A DNA stretch of 64,000 nt from CALODP01 sp942492055 (GCA_942492055.1 CALODP010000015.1:558001-622000), one strand, 5' to 3'; counted from the stretch's first letter, positions 1 to 10,017 are shown. Numbers and translations: made by a program. The notes: generated from the sequence alone by a model not told the origin.

Positions 1-280
1 AAAAGGTGAGCAATATAGGACCTAGTAGAACATTTTCAAGGGAGGCTGTTTTTCTATAAAGGCTATATTCCCAAACCTCCACAACTTGACCTTTTTTATT
101 GACTATACTACCTCTAACTTCATTACATTCCCCTAGAATGAATGCTACTTCTTCCTTACTCATTTTTAAATGAATATTTGAAAGTTTTGTTTTATTTCTT
201 TGGGCGGGAGTAATTACACCGCATCCGATAAGACTAAGAATGAGAAGTAAATATAAAGAAAAGTTCATGATTGTTTTCAT
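1..280 (-). CDS. Lipoprotein, SmpA/BamE-like fold, cut by window edge
   Basis: The reading frame starts at an ATG nine bases after the stop of the HTH gene and runs off the window, so only the first 93 residues are seen. They begin with a lipoprotein signal peptide ending in the lipobox LIGC (Cys-20), so the product should be anchored in a membrane outside the cytoplasm. The following segment, HLKMSKEEVAFILGECNEV then VVEVWEYSLY, has the pattern 'M-x-x-E-E-V-x-x-x-L-G ... V-x-x-W-x-Y' of small SmpA/OmlA (BamE-like) domains. That assignment rests on pattern only. No Shine-Dalgarno site is evident, so translation may be coupled to the gene before it. Confidence 0.7.
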   Translation of the reverse strand, partial: MKTIMNFSLYLLLILSLIGCGVITPAQRNKTKLSNIHLKMSKEEVAFILGECNEVRGSIVNKKGQVVEVWEYSLYRKTASLENVLLGPILLTF

Positions 281-289
281 AATAATATT

Positions 290-697
290 CTATATTTTTG
301 ATTGGATTTCGCTTTGAAGGTTCTCAAGAAGTTTTTTCAAATCAGAGAAATCTCTTTTATAAGAGTCAATAAAAGAAGTAATAGTATCTTGCAAGATGGA
401 GATTGTCGAATCACGATCAGATAGTAATTTTTTTATTATCTCATTTTCTTTTTCTATTTCTATTAGAATATGTTTGGGAATAGTGGTGCTAGAAGGATTA
501 TCTTTTGAATAGAGTAAAAAATCGAAATCAACTCCATGTTGTAATAATCTTTCTACAAACTTTGGAGAAGCACGTTTTATATTTCGAGACATTGTAGAGG
601 TGCTAATTCCTAAAGACTTAGATGCTTGTGATTGACTCCCATACTTTAATATTATGGCTGCTAAGATTTCATTTTCCGTAAAATATCTTGAAGTCAT
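290..697 (-). CDS. Small helix-turn-helix protein with coiled-coil tail
   Basis: I start this at the ATG that gives MTSRYFTENEILAAIILKYG (135 residues). A TTG 54 bases upstream would add a Ser/Leu-rich stretch that looks untranslated. Residues about 5-40 form a helix-turn-helix of the XRE/Fis-like kind (GSQSQASKSLGISTSTMSRN), which suggests DNA binding. The C-terminal half is charged, has Leu/Ile repeats (KKLLSDRDSTISILQD) and probably forms a coiled coil. It follows tyrA on the same strand after about 70 bases and precedes the lipoprotein gene by 9 bases. The target is unknown; local control of the lipoprotein gene is only a guess. Neither start has a strong ribosome binding site. Confidence 0.65.
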   Translation of the reverse strand: MTSRYFTENEILAAIILKYGSQSQASKSLGISTSTMSRNIKRASPKFVERLLQHGVDFDFLLYSKDNPSSTTIPKHILIEIEKENEIIKKLLSDRDSTISILQDTITSFIDSYKRDFSDLKKLLENLQSEIQSKI

Positions 698-768
698 AAC
701 TCTATCAAGTAATTTGCTAATGCTACAAGATAAAAAAAAGCTGAGAGTCAATCAATAAACATATTTTG

Positions 769-1848
769 TTATTCTTTCATTAGGAAACCGATATCCTTCA
801 ATACTATTTCAGCTCGGTTAGCATCTTGTTCCGATTCGAAGGAGAGACGGAATGTGCCTCCGGTTCCTTCGCGAATCTTTAAGAGCTCAATATCTTTGAT
901 GTTGATGTTCTCCGCAAAGAGTTTCGAGGAGATCTTGCTTATCACTCCCGGTTCGTCTTTTACGAATACGTATATGTCGAACAGCGGATGTAGAAATCCC
1001 TTCATGTTTTTCGGTATTTCGTCTCTTCTCATTCTGGCCGACTCGAATCGATCGGATAGCTCGGGATAGCTTTCCTTCTCAACCATCTCGGTTACTTCGC
1101 TTATCTCCTCTTTGATGGAATTAAGGGCCGAGAGGATTTCCTCTTTGTTATGTTTAACCACAGGTTCCCAGATATTGAAATTACTGGAAGCTATGCGGGT
1201 CATATCTCTGAAGCCACCTGCTGCGAAATCGAGGCAATCTGTTCCGTTCTGGTTCTTCGTTACCGCGTTTACCAGAGAGACTGAGAGCAATTGTGGCATG
1301 TGGCTTACTTTAGCTATCATCTTATCGTGAAGCTTCGGAGCAATGAAAGTAATACGGGCTCCTAGAGACTTGATTAGCTTAATCAGGTTATCCGCTTTAT
1401 CATTGTTGGCGGCGTTTTCCGAAAGGATATAAACCGCGTTTTCAAAGAGAAGGGGATCGGAGTTTGAGTATCCACCCTTTTCCTTTCCTGTCATCGGATG
1501 CCCGCCGAAGTAAGTCCCTTTGCTGCCGGTCTTCTCCCATTCGTCCAGAAGAATTCCTTTCACTCCGCAGACGTCGGTAAGAATTTGGTTCTCTTTGAGG
1601 AGAGGAGCCAATTCGGAGATTGTTTTCAGAGTAAGGTCAACCGGGAGACAAAGGAAAATAATATCCCCCTTTACGGCTTCCTCTATAGAACTAAGCGCCG
1701 AGGAGATCGATCCCTCACTCAGCGCTTCTTTCAAAACATCTTCTTTATCAAAACCGTTTATTTCCAGGCTAGGATTGCTTTTTCTAAGTGCTTTCGCGAT
1801 TGAGCCTCCTATCAAACCCAATCCGATTATTGAAACAGATATCCGCAT
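769..1848 (-). CDS. tyrA: Prephenate dehydrogenase with C-terminal ACT domain
   Basis: This cytoplasmic enzyme oxidatively decarboxylates prephenate to 4-hydroxyphenylpyruvate in tyrosine synthesis, using NAD(P). The N-terminus has a Rossmann dinucleotide fold (IIGLGLIGGSIAKAL, residues about 8-22). The family motif GGHPMTGKEKGGY lies near residue 115. The helical dimerisation domain covers roughly 170-280, and residues about 285-359 form an ACT domain (YVFVKDEPGVISKISSKL), which in this family usually binds tyrosine for feedback inhibition. The gene lies 6 bases after the DAHP synthase gene, so first and last steps of the tyrosine route are in one transcription unit. Length (359 residues) suits the ACT-bearing bacterial type. 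Confidence 0.93.
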   Translation of the reverse strand: MRISVSIIGLGLIGGSIAKALRKSNPSLEINGFDKEDVLKEALSEGSISSALSSIEEAVKGDIIFLCLPVDLTLKTISELAPLLKENQILTDVCGVKGILLDEWEKTGSKGTYFGGHPMTGKEKGGYSNSDPLLFENAVYILSENAANNDKADNLIKLIKSLGARITFIAPKLHDKMIAKVSHMPQLLSVSLVNAVTKNQNGTDCLDFAAGGFRDMTRIASSNFNIWEPVVKHNKEEILSALNSIKEEISEVTEMVEKESYPELSDRFESARMRRDEIPKNMKGFLHPLFDIYVFVKDEPGVISKISSKLFAENINIKDIELLKIREGTGGTFRLSFESEQDANRAEIVLKDIGFLMKE

Positions 1849-1854
1849 AATACT

Positions 1855-2868
1855 CTATAATGTTCGGTGAATAGCTTTGGCAATTAACTTAAGTTCCTCA
1901 ACTAACTCCAAATACATTTCGGGTAAAAGAGCTTGCGGCCCGTCGGAGAGAGCGTTCTCCGGTTCGTGATGTATTTCTATCATCAAGCTATCGGCACCGG
2001 CAGCTACGGCAGCGCGTGCCATTGGGGCAACCTGATCTCTTAGGCCTGTAGCGTGAGAAGGATCGGCCACAACCGGAAGATGACTTTTCTTTTGCATAAT
2101 AGGAATAGCGGAAAGATCGAGAGTATTTCTCGTATACTTTTCGAAAGTTCTGATACCGCGTTCGCAAAGGAGAACATTCGGGTTGCCACTTGCCAAAATA
2201 TATTCGGCTGACATCAATGTTTCCTCAATGGTAGCGGATAGCCCACGTTTGATCATAACCGGTTTGTCTATTGCTCCCAGTTCTTTCAATAGAGCAAAAT
2301 TTTGCATGTTACGCGCACCAACCTGCAGGATATCGGCGTATTTGCAGATTGTTTCGATTTGGCTTATCTGCATAACTTCGGTAATGGTAACGAGGTTATA
2401 CTCTTTAGCCGCGGCGTTCATTATTTTTAATCCTTCTTCTCCCATTCCCTGGAAAGAGTAAGGGGAAGTTCTCGGTTTGAACGCTCCGCCACGTAAAATC
2501 TTAGAGCCTGATTTGGCTACAACCTCGGCAAGTTTGAATATCTGCTCTTCACTCTCGATAGAGCAAGGGCCGGCCATAAGGACAATCTCCTTACCCCCTA
2601 TTTCAACATCACCGACCTTTATAATAGTATTCTCTTCCTTAAAGGCTCTTGAGGCTAATTTATATGGGGCTGTAACACGATATACTTCGGAAACTCCGGA
2701 AAGAATGGATACTTTTCTAGTATCGAAATCAGGTTTCACACCGATCGCGCCTACGATAGTGCGTGCTTCGCCGGTTGATCTGTGGATTTCAAATCCGTGA
2801 TCTTCCAACTTCTTAATCACATCGGTAATTTGCTTTTCATTAGCGTTGTCTTCAAAAATTACTACCAC
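1855..2868 (-). CDS. aroF: 3-deoxy-7-phosphoheptulonate (DAHP) synthase, beta type
   Basis: It condenses phosphoenolpyruvate and erythrose 4-phosphate, the entry step of the shikimate pathway. Residues 1-70 form the ferredoxin-like regulatory domain seen in Thermotoga-type enzymes (MVVIFEDNANEKQITDVIKK). The TIM barrel follows, with the metal-ligand cysteine in LMAGPCSIES, the substrate loops GGAFKPRTSPYSFQG and LLCERGIRTF, and the metal site VVADPSHATG. There is no fused chorismate mutase at 337 residues. The start is GTG with a GGAG site six bases upstream. It sits 15 bases after the DUF1684 gene and just before tyrA. In the Thermotoga enzyme the N-terminal domain mediates tyrosine inhibition; the same here is an inference. 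Confidence 0.94.
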   Translation of the reverse strand: MVVIFEDNANEKQITDVIKKLEDHGFEIHRSTGEARTIVGAIGVKPDFDTRKVSILSGVSEVYRVTAPYKLASRAFKEENTIIKVGDVEIGGKEIVLMAGPCSIESEEQIFKLAEVVAKSGSKILRGGAFKPRTSPYSFQGMGEEGLKIMNAAAKEYNLVTITEVMQISQIETICKYADILQVGARNMQNFALLKELGAIDKPVMIKRGLSATIEETLMSAEYILASGNPNVLLCERGIRTFEKYTRNTLDLSAIPIMQKKSHLPVVADPSHATGLRDQVAPMARAAVAAGADSLMIEIHHEPENALSDGPQALLPEMYLELVEELKLIAKAIHRTL

Positions 2869-2883
2869 GTTAACTCCAAAATA

Positions 2884-3495
2884 TTAGTCATGAAATTTTT
2901 TCTCACCAGCCTTAATCGCCATATCAAGATAATCCTCCTTTGTAGGAACGGCGCAAGAGTAGTTGCTACTATAAGCGCAGTAAGGATTATAAGCCTTATT
3001 AAAGTCGATAGTATATATATGGTCAGGGTTATCTTCCTTATCGAAATCGAGATAGCGCCCTACGCCATAACTTTCAAAATTAGTTGTCTTGTCTGTAAAC
3101 CAAATGCTATAGTAGGTATTTCCCGCTTTGGATTTTCCCTGATAAACATTTAGCTTATGATCAGTCTCTTTGTAATTTATAACAACATAACCATATCGTA
3201 TAGTTGTTCTTTCGTCTCCTTTGCTTCCGTATATCTTTATAGTATCCATTTGCGGATACTCGTAAAGCTTACTAGTAAAACGATATCCCGGATCTACTTC
3301 GAAGTAGTTCAATTCGTGAAACTCCACTTTCCCCTTGAAGATAAAGGGAGATTTGGGATTCGTTTTGTAATACTCATTAGTTTCGGCTCTCTCGGAGAGT
3401 ATTTCCTTAATATACTTTTCCTCTTCGGCCGAGTACTTCTTTCCGCATGAAAAAAGGGAAATAATAATCAATATGAGCAATGACCGGTATTTCAT
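2884..3495 (-). CDS. DUF1684 lipoprotein
   Basis: A 203-residue protein with a lipoprotein signal peptide (MKYRSLLILIIISLFSCGKK, Cys-17). It matches the DUF1684 family by the hallmark C-terminal block GRYLDFDK...DFNKAYNPYCAYSS followed by SCAVPTKEDYLDMAIKAGEK. The biochemical function of this family is not established to my knowledge. It is common in FCB-group genomes and is expected to face the periplasm. It lies 12 bases after mutS and 15 before the DAHP synthase gene, so it is probably cotranscribed with both, although no functional link is obvious. Confidence 0.85.
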   Translation of the reverse strand: MKYRSLLILIIISLFSCGKKYSAEEEKYIKEILSERAETNEYYKTNPKSPFIFKGKVEFHELNYFEVDPGYRFTSKLYEYPQMDTIKIYGSKGDERTTIRYGYVVINYKETDHKLNVYQGKSKAGNTYYSIWFTDKTTNFESYGVGRYLDFDKEDNPDHIYTIDFNKAYNPYCAYSSNYSCAVPTKEDYLDMAIKAGEKKFHD

Positions 3496-3507
3496 TATAT
3501 CTCCGGA

Positions 3508-6120
3508 TTATTTGGTTTCCTTTATTTTTTTCTTCAGCTCGCTAAGTCTGTTAAGCGCCGCCAAAGGTGTAAGCTCGTTTATATCTATATCCTCAATCTC
3601 TTTTCTGAGAGCGTCATCCTTAATTTCGAAGAGATTGAATTGCGTATCATTCTTTTCTCCGAATTGCTTCAACTTTTCTTCTTTCTCCTCGAGGGGCGTA
3701 ACCTCTTTCTCTTCGAGGTTGCTCAATAATTCTTTTGCCCGTGAAGTAACAAATTGAGGAAGGCCTGCCATTTGGGCTACCTGAATTCCGTAACTATGAT
3801 CCGCGCCACCGGGGGTTACTTTATGAAGAAAGATTATTTTTTCTCCGTACTCTCTTACTTCCACTTTGTAGTTCTTGATTCTAGGGTAGAGAGAAGCCAT
3901 TTCGTTCAGCTCGTGATAATGGGTAGCGAACAAGGTCTTGGCGGCTATTTCCGGGTTTTCATGCAGATATTCCGTAATTGCCCACGCTATAGAAAGACCG
4001 TCGTAGGTACTGGTTCCTCTACCGATTTCATCGAGTAATATCAAGCTTTTGCTTGTGGCGTTGTTAAGAATGTTCGCCGCTTCCTGCATCTCAACAAGGA
4101 ATGTACTTTCCCCGGCCGAGATATTATCGCTAGCGCCGACACGGGTATAAATCTTATCTATAATTCCTATATGGGCTTCGTCCGCCGGAACAAAGGAGCC
4201 GATCTGAGCAAGGAGTACAATTAATCCTATTTGTCGCAGATAGACCGATTTACCGGCCATGTTCGGTCCGGTAAGCATTACTATTTGTGTCTCCTCGTTT
4301 GCCAAAGCGCAATCGTTAGGAGTGTACTTTTCCCCCGGCGATAGAATTCGTTCTACTACCGGGTGACGACCTTGAGTAATCGCAATCGTGTTGCTTTCGT
4401 CTATTGTCGGCTTCACATAGTTATATTGATCGGCGCACTCCGCAAAAGAGGAATAGCAATCGAGAATGGCTATCATCCTTGCGTTTTCTTGTATAGCCAC
4501 TGTTTCGGCAGCGACCATATTTCTTATTTCATTGAACAACTGATATTCGAGATTCGCAATGTTATCTTCCGCGTTTAGTATCTTATCTTCGTATTCTTTC
4601 AGTTCGGGAGTAATAAAGCGCTCGCAATTAACGAGAGTCTGCTTTCGAATATAGTTCTCGGGTACTTTCTCTTTATGTGTATTACTAATTTCTATATAAT
4701 AACCGAATACCTTATTGAAACCAACTTTTAAGGAAGATATTCCGGCTCTTTCTCTTTCGGTTTTCTGGAGATTTGCGATCCAGTGCTTCGCGTTCCCCGA
4801 CATATCTCGTAGCTCATCCAATTCGGGACTGAAACCGGGGCGTATAATGCCGCCGTCCCCAATGCTTGCCGGAGGATTATCCACTATGGCTATTTCCAGC
4901 TTTTCAACAAGGTAGTTGAGCTCATCCAGGTTCCCGTTGATGTGGGAAAGGATTTCGGAATTAGCCTGATCGAGCAATTGTTTCAGCAGGGGAATCTTCT
5001 TCAAGGAAGATTTCATACTAACCAACTCGCGCGGATTCGCTCTGGCAGTGCAGATTCGGGAAATCAAACGCTCGAGGTCTCCTATTTCGCTAAGCTCGTT
5101 TTGAAGGTTTTCCCTAAGTGGTTTGTTCTTAACAAACTCATCTATCGATTCCTGTCTGCGGAGAATAGGGTTCAACTTCTTCAACGGAGCGGTAATCCAT
5201 TTCTTCAAGAGTCGGCCACCCATAGCGGTTTCCGTCTTATCCAATATCGAGAAGAGGGAGCCTTCTTTGCCACCATCTTGCATAGTAAAGGTAATCTCAA
5301 GATTTCTTTTTGTAGCGAAATCGAGTATCATATAATCGGAAGGATTATACTTTGAGATCTTATTCAGATGCCCGAGATTCCCTTTTTGTGTTTCCTGCAG
5401 ATAGTTAAGCACCGCGCCTGCAGCGATAATTCCGTCTCTAAGGTTTTCTACACCGAAGCCCTTCAATGTCTTGGTTTTGAAGTGATTCAGCAAAAGATCG
5501 TTGCCGAAGTCGAAATTATAGATCCAATCGTCAACTTTCGAAATCCTGATCGATTCGCTGATCCCTCTGATAATCGGCTCGAGAATGTTCCTTTGTTTTT
5601 TTGAAACCAACACTTCCGCCGGATTGATAAGTCCGAACTGTTCCTCAAGCTGAGTCTGAGGAATCTGATAGAGATAAAACTCACCGGTTGAAATATCGGA
5701 AAAAGAAAGTCCGGCCGTTTCGCCGTTGAGGTATATTGCCAATAGATAATTATTCTTCTTATGGTCGAGCAATTTATCGGAAAGAGCTACCCCGGGGGTA
5801 ACCACTTCGACAACTTCTCTTTTTACGATTCCTTTGGCTTTCTTAGGGTCTTCCACTTGTTCGCAAACGGCCACACGATATCCTGCTCTTACCAATTTGG
5901 GAAGATAGGTATCTATAGCGTGGTGTGGGAAACCGGCTAAAGGAACGTGTCCCGCTTTTCCGTTAGCTCTTTTCGTAAGAGTAATTCCCAGTACTTTTGC
6001 AGCTATTTTAGCGTCATCGGCGAATGTCTCGAAGAAGTCTCCAACCCTGAATAAAAGAATAGTATCGGGATTACTTTCTTTTATTTTATAGAACTGCGTC
6101 ATTAAAGGTGTTTCAGCCAT
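3508..6120 (-). CDS. mutS: DNA mismatch repair protein MutS
   Basis: MutS recognises base mismatches and short loops and recruits MutL, which is also encoded in this window. All parts are visible in 870 residues: the N-terminal mismatch-binding domain with the Phe-x-Glu signature in RVGDFFETF (about residue 28), connector, lever and clamp domains, and the C-terminal ABC-type ATPase with Walker A GPNMAGKS (about 622), Walker B LILLDEIGRGTSTYDG and the helix-turn-helix dimerisation end. A run of acidic/lysine residues near 815-845 precedes the short tail. It is the first gene of the leftward cluster and is divergent from the GH13 gene. Confidence 0.97.
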   Translation of the reverse strand: MAETPLMTQFYKIKESNPDTILLFRVGDFFETFADDAKIAAKVLGITLTKRANGKAGHVPLAGFPHHAIDTYLPKLVRAGYRVAVCEQVEDPKKAKGIVKREVVEVVTPGVALSDKLLDHKKNNYLLAIYLNGETAGLSFSDISTGEFYLYQIPQTQLEEQFGLINPAEVLVSKKQRNILEPIIRGISESIRISKVDDWIYNFDFGNDLLLNHFKTKTLKGFGVENLRDGIIAAGAVLNYLQETQKGNLGHLNKISKYNPSDYMILDFATKRNLEITFTMQDGGKEGSLFSILDKTETAMGGRLLKKWITAPLKKLNPILRRQESIDEFVKNKPLRENLQNELSEIGDLERLISRICTARANPRELVSMKSSLKKIPLLKQLLDQANSEILSHINGNLDELNYLVEKLEIAIVDNPPASIGDGGIIRPGFSPELDELRDMSGNAKHWIANLQKTERERAGISSLKVGFNKVFGYYIEISNTHKEKVPENYIRKQTLVNCERFITPELKEYEDKILNAEDNIANLEYQLFNEIRNMVAAETVAIQENARMIAILDCYSSFAECADQYNYVKPTIDESNTIAITQGRHPVVERILSPGEKYTPNDCALANEETQIVMLTGPNMAGKSVYLRQIGLIVLLAQIGSFVPADEAHIGIIDKIYTRVGASDNISAGESTFLVEMQEAANILNNATSKSLILLDEIGRGTSTYDGLSIAWAITEYLHENPEIAAKTLFATHYHELNEMASLYPRIKNYKVEVREYGEKIIFLHKVTPGGADHSYGIQVAQMAGLPQFVTSRAKELLSNLEEKEVTPLEEKEEKLKQFGEKNDTQFNLFEIKDDALRKEIEDIDINELTPLAALNRLSELKKKIKETK

Positions 6121-6142
6121 GCGAATCCATAAAAATTCAAAA

Positions 6143-6175
6143 CAAAAATATACCCTATATCCGCAATAATATCAA
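6143..6175 (-). promoter_or_regulatory. Candidate Bacteroidota-type promoter for mutS
   Basis: On the minus strand a TTG is followed after 20 bases by TATATTTTTG, close to the Bacteroidota sigma-A pattern TTG...TAnnTTTG, about 22 bases before the mutS ATG. The intergenic region is AT-rich, so chance matches are likely. Confidence 0.3.
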
Positions 6176-6305
6176 TTTAAGGGGAATAAACATGGATAGA
6201 TATTGCCTTTCTTTGGAAAATTATGAAAACTTTATCAAAATATCTCCAAATTAGCTATATTGAAAAAGCGTAATATTCCTTGTTAATCTAAATAGAGGGT
6301 CGAAA

Positions 6306-9300
6306 ATGTTGAATAAGGATAATAATGACATATTAAACAAGGAGAGATCTGAAGAAGGACAACCATTGAAATATGAGTTTCATATTGCCGGATTTATCAG
6401 GAAGGAATATGAGCTTGCCAAGGAGCTTTTCTCCTTTAACGGAAATGTTGTCTTTGCTGATTTTCCCGCTGTTAGAAGTTTTGTCGCAAAAGTAAATGAG
6501 AAAAGAGAAGATCACCGGAAAATAAAGACCGGAGATGTTAACGCCGTAGGGTTAATAGATGAGATTTATCATTATCTGCTAAGCGAATATGAGAAAAATG
6601 TTAATCCCGGTGTGATGAAGAGAGCTTACGATAGTCTGTTGAAGAATATCGGAGATGAGAAGCTGAATAAAGTGCTGTTCGATTTTGTTAATATCTTTCC
6701 TCCGCTTGATGTCTATACCGGAAAGATCAGCACATTCGATTATTTGAATTCCATGAGTGGTGGCAAGTCGAACGAGATTATCACACTCGAAGAGATGATG
6801 TTGGTCTATTTCGCGAATTACAATTCCGCAGCCAAGAATGTAAAGGAATTGTATGATGATTCTTACCTGGAATATAAAAAGGAATATGAAGAAGTAGTAG
6901 CGTCCCTTAATAAATTCTTCGAAAAGGAGAAACCATTCGGGCCGGACAGACATGATCTCTTTACACTTTTCAAATCACCGATGGATGCCAATCCGAATAG
7001 TCTCGAAGATCAGTTGGAATATATATTTAATCGATGGGGAGTGATTCTTACAGATGAATTCCACAGGAAAATCCTCTCGGGGAAAGACCTTATCAAAGAA
7101 GATTTCTCTTTCGGAGGATTCGGCGGTGGAGATTTCCCTCTTATTGTGCCGAAATACAAAGGGGATTTTCTCGGTTCCGAAGGAGGAATACTTGGTAAGT
7201 CTTTGTTCGATTACGCTTCGGATAGTACCAAAGCCTACGATGAGCCGGAGCAATTCACCGAGGATATGGGGTGGATGCCACGTGTGGTTCTAATAGCCAA
7301 AAACGCTTATGTATGGCTCGATCAGTTGTCGAAAAAGTATTCCCGTCCGATAAAAAGGTTGGATCAAATACCTGACGAAGAGCTCGATCAGCTTGCCCGT
7401 TGGAATTTCAATGGCCTATGGCTTATAGGAGTTTGGGAAAGAAGTACGGCCTCGAAGAAGATAAAACATCTGATGGGGAATATAGATGCTGTTGGCTCAG
7501 CCTATTCTCTGTTCGATTATCAGATAGCCAATGATATCGGCGGCGAAGAGGCATACGAGAATTTGAACGAAAGAGCCAAAGCCAGAGGAATCCGCCTTGC
7601 CAGCGATATGGTGCCGAATCATACCGGTATCTTTTCGAAATGGGTACTTGAACATCCCGATTATTTCATTCAGTCTGATACTCCGCCGTTCCCTTCCTAT
7701 AAGTTTACCGGCGAAGATCTTTCGGACGATAACAATTTTCAAATAAGGCTCGAAGACGGGTATTGGACCAAGAGTGACGCCGCGGTTGTTTTCCAGGTGA
7801 TAAATAATAATACCGGAGAAATCAGATATCTTTATCATGGCAACGACGGTACTAATATGCCTTGGAACGATACTGCCCAATTGAATCTCCTGAAAGGGGA
7901 GGTGCGCGAGGCGGTTATTCAAAAGATTATGGATGTGGCAAAGAAGTTTTCCATCATACGTTTCGACGCCGCTATGACACTCACAAAGAAACACTTCTCA
8001 AGACTTTGGTATCCGGAACCGGGCAAAGGGGGAGATATCCCAAGTCGTGCCGATTATGCTCTTACCAGAGCCGAGTTCGATAACGCCTTTCCGGTAGAGT
8101 TCTGGCGAGAGGTTGTTGATAGAATGAATAACGAAATGCCCGATACTCTTTTACTTGCCGAAGCATTTTGGCTGATGGAAGGTTATTTTGTAAGAAGTCT
8201 CGGAATGCACAGAGTTTACAATAGCGCTTTCATGCATATGATGATGAAAGAAGAGAATGAGAAATATAGAGATCTTATCACAAATACTCTTGAGTTCGAG
8301 CCGGAAATATTGAAGCGATATGTGAACTTTATGAGTAATCCGGACGAAGAGACCGCAATCAAACAATTCGGGACGGATGATAAGTACTTTGGTGTGCTTA
8401 CCCTAATGATTACTCTCCCCGGTTTGCCGATGTTCGCTCACGGCCAGATTGAAGGATATATAGAGAAATACGGAATGGAATATCAACGAGCCTATTACAA
8501 CGAAACACCGAAAGACTGGCTTGTTGAAAGACACCAACGTGAGATATTCCCTCTGATGAAGAAGCGTTATCTCTTTAGCCAAGTGGAGAATTTCTGGTTG
8601 TACGATTGCATTGATGATTTTGGCAATATCAACGAAAACGTATTTGCCTATACGAACAGCATCGGTGATGATAAAGCTCTTGTTCTATATAATAATAAAT
8701 ATGATCAAGCCACCGGAAAGGTTACTATATCCACACCGAAATTAGTTAATAACGGCAATGATGGGAAAGATTCCAAACTGATTTCGATCTCTGACGCACT
8801 CGGAATTAAGAACGACGAGAATTATTTCTACATTCTAAAGGACGCGATTAGCAGAGAAGAATATATATGGAAGGGGAGTGAGGTAGCTGCCGGGATCCCT
8901 GTTCGACTTGACGGATTTAAATATAAGGTATTTACCGATTTCCGGGAAGTCTTTGATGTTACCGGTGAGTTGAACGAAATCCATAGGTACTTGAACGGCA
9001 ACAGCGTGGAATCTGTGGAACGGTATTCTGCTCAACGAAAACTTGCCCCGATTCACGAAGCGGTAGAAAATCTTTTCATCGAAAAAGAATTGAATGCTCT
9101 TGTGAAGAATCTTGTTACGGAAATCAATACCGAATCGGCAATTGAAGAGGATATAAAGTTTACCTGGAATAAGTTCTATCTGTTGTTGGAAAAGGTCAAA
9201 CAGTATTCTCAATCCGCAACCGACTCAAGAGCTATTTTGAATGGGTTTGCCATCGCAATGGAGAATGTGAAGGTTCTAAACTATCTCCTTCGAAAGAATA

Positions 9301-10010
9301 TCTCCGTTAGAGATATTAAGATGTTACCACTATTCAGTGAAATTACAGTAGCCCGTAAGTCGAATTACAAAGAGAATCTGATGCTGCTATTGCTCCTAAA
9401 TACTCTTACAAAGCTGGGAGAGTTGCTTGGTAACGGAGAGTCGTGGAGAGAACAAGGGGTTTTCGAAAAGTTACTTCTCGGAGATTCGATTGAGAAAATC
9501 CTTCATCGTTTGGGAAGAGGAACAATGGGGGTAAACCGTGAAATTACTCTCCTCAGAATTCTACTCGAGTATCAAGATAAACTCTTTAACATGATAGATG
9601 GTCCGGAAGAATTCCTAAAGCTTTCGGAAAAAGAGTTCAAGAACTTTATTGTTTCGCAGAAAGGGGAAGTAATCAGACAACTTTTTGATGATGAGTTCTT
9701 CAAAGCCTTTATTGGTGTAAACGAATATCAGGGAATACTCTATTACAGTAAAGAGAGTCTGGAAGAAGTAGCTAACTGGATGATGACAATAGTTATACTG
9801 AAATATTTGGAATCGGAATTCAGTAAAGTGGGCCTTGATCTTACGGAAGAGAATACCGGGAAAGAGACGAAGCTGCTGAACCAAATAGAGGAAGAAAAAG
9901 CAATTAAGTATATCGGAAAAGTGTTCTCCCTTTTCGATAGAATAAAGGGAGCGTCAACAAAAGCCGAATATCAGTTAACGAAATTAAAGAAAAACCTTCT
10001 AGAAAAATAG
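6306..10010 (+). CDS. Giant cytoplasmic GH13 (alpha-amylase family) protein
   Basis: A 1234-residue protein with no signal peptide. The middle (about 330-800) is a GH13 barrel. Region I is SDMVPNHTG, region II is IIRFDAAM with nucleophile Asp-554, region III is LLLAEAF with acid/base Glu-619, and the region IV aspartate is Asp-680 in MSNPDEETA. In most GH13 enzymes the residue before that Asp is His (NHD); here it is Pro, so activity or specificity may differ. Residues 1-330 and 900-1234 are largely helical and match no domain I recognise. A role in storage or import-derived alpha-glucan breakdown is likely, but substrate cannot be called. A stem-loop follows the gene. Length is about twice a usual amylase. 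Confidence 0.85.
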   Translation: MLNKDNNDILNKERSEEGQPLKYEFHIAGFIRKEYELAKELFSFNGNVVFADFPAVRSFVAKVNEKREDHRKIKTGDVNAVGLIDEIYHYLLSEYEKNVNPGVMKRAYDSLLKNIGDEKLNKVLFDFVNIFPPLDVYTGKISTFDYLNSMSGGKSNEIITLEEMMLVYFANYNSAAKNVKELYDDSYLEYKKEYEEVVASLNKFFEKEKPFGPDRHDLFTLFKSPMDANPNSLEDQLEYIFNRWGVILTDEFHRKILSGKDLIKEDFSFGGFGGGDFPLIVPKYKGDFLGSEGGILGKSLFDYASDSTKAYDEPEQFTEDMGWMPRVVLIAKNAYVWLDQLSKKYSRPIKRLDQIPDEELDQLARWNFNGLWLIGVWERSTASKKIKHLMGNIDAVGSAYSLFDYQIANDIGGEEAYENLNERAKARGIRLASDMVPNHTGIFSKWVLEHPDYFIQSDTPPFPSYKFTGEDLSDDNNFQIRLEDGYWTKSDAAVVFQVINNNTGEIRYLYHGNDGTNMPWNDTAQLNLLKGEVREAVIQKIMDVAKKFSIIRFDAAMTLTKKHFSRLWYPEPGKGGDIPSRADYALTRAEFDNAFPVEFWREVVDRMNNEMPDTLLLAEAFWLMEGYFVRSLGMHRVYNSAFMHMMMKEENEKYRDLITNTLEFEPEILKRYVNFMSNPDEETAIKQFGTDDKYFGVLTLMITLPGLPMFAHGQIEGYIEKYGMEYQRAYYNETPKDWLVERHQREIFPLMKKRYLFSQVENFWLYDCIDDFGNINENVFAYTNSIGDDKALVLYNNKYDQATGKVTISTPKLVNNGNDGKDSKLISISDALGIKNDENYFYILKDAISREEYIWKGSEVAAGIPVRLDGFKYKVFTDFREVFDVTGELNEIHRYLNGNSVESVERYSAQRKLAPIHEAVENLFIEKELNALVKNLVTEINTESAIEEDIKFTWNKFYLLLEKVKQYSQSATDSRAILNGFAIAMENVKVLNYLLRKNISVRDIKMLPLFSEITVARKSNYKENLMLLLLLNTLTKLGELLGNGESWREQGVFEKLLLGDSIEKILHRLGRGTMGVNREITLLRILLEYQDKLFNMIDGPEEFLKLSEKEFKNFIVSQKGEVIRQLFDDEFFKAFIGVNEYQGILYYSKESLEEVANWMMTIVILKYLESEFSKVGLDLTEENTGKETKLLNQIEEEKAIKYIGKVFSLFDRIKGASTKAEYQLTKLKKNLLEK

Positions 10011-10017
10011 AATATCA

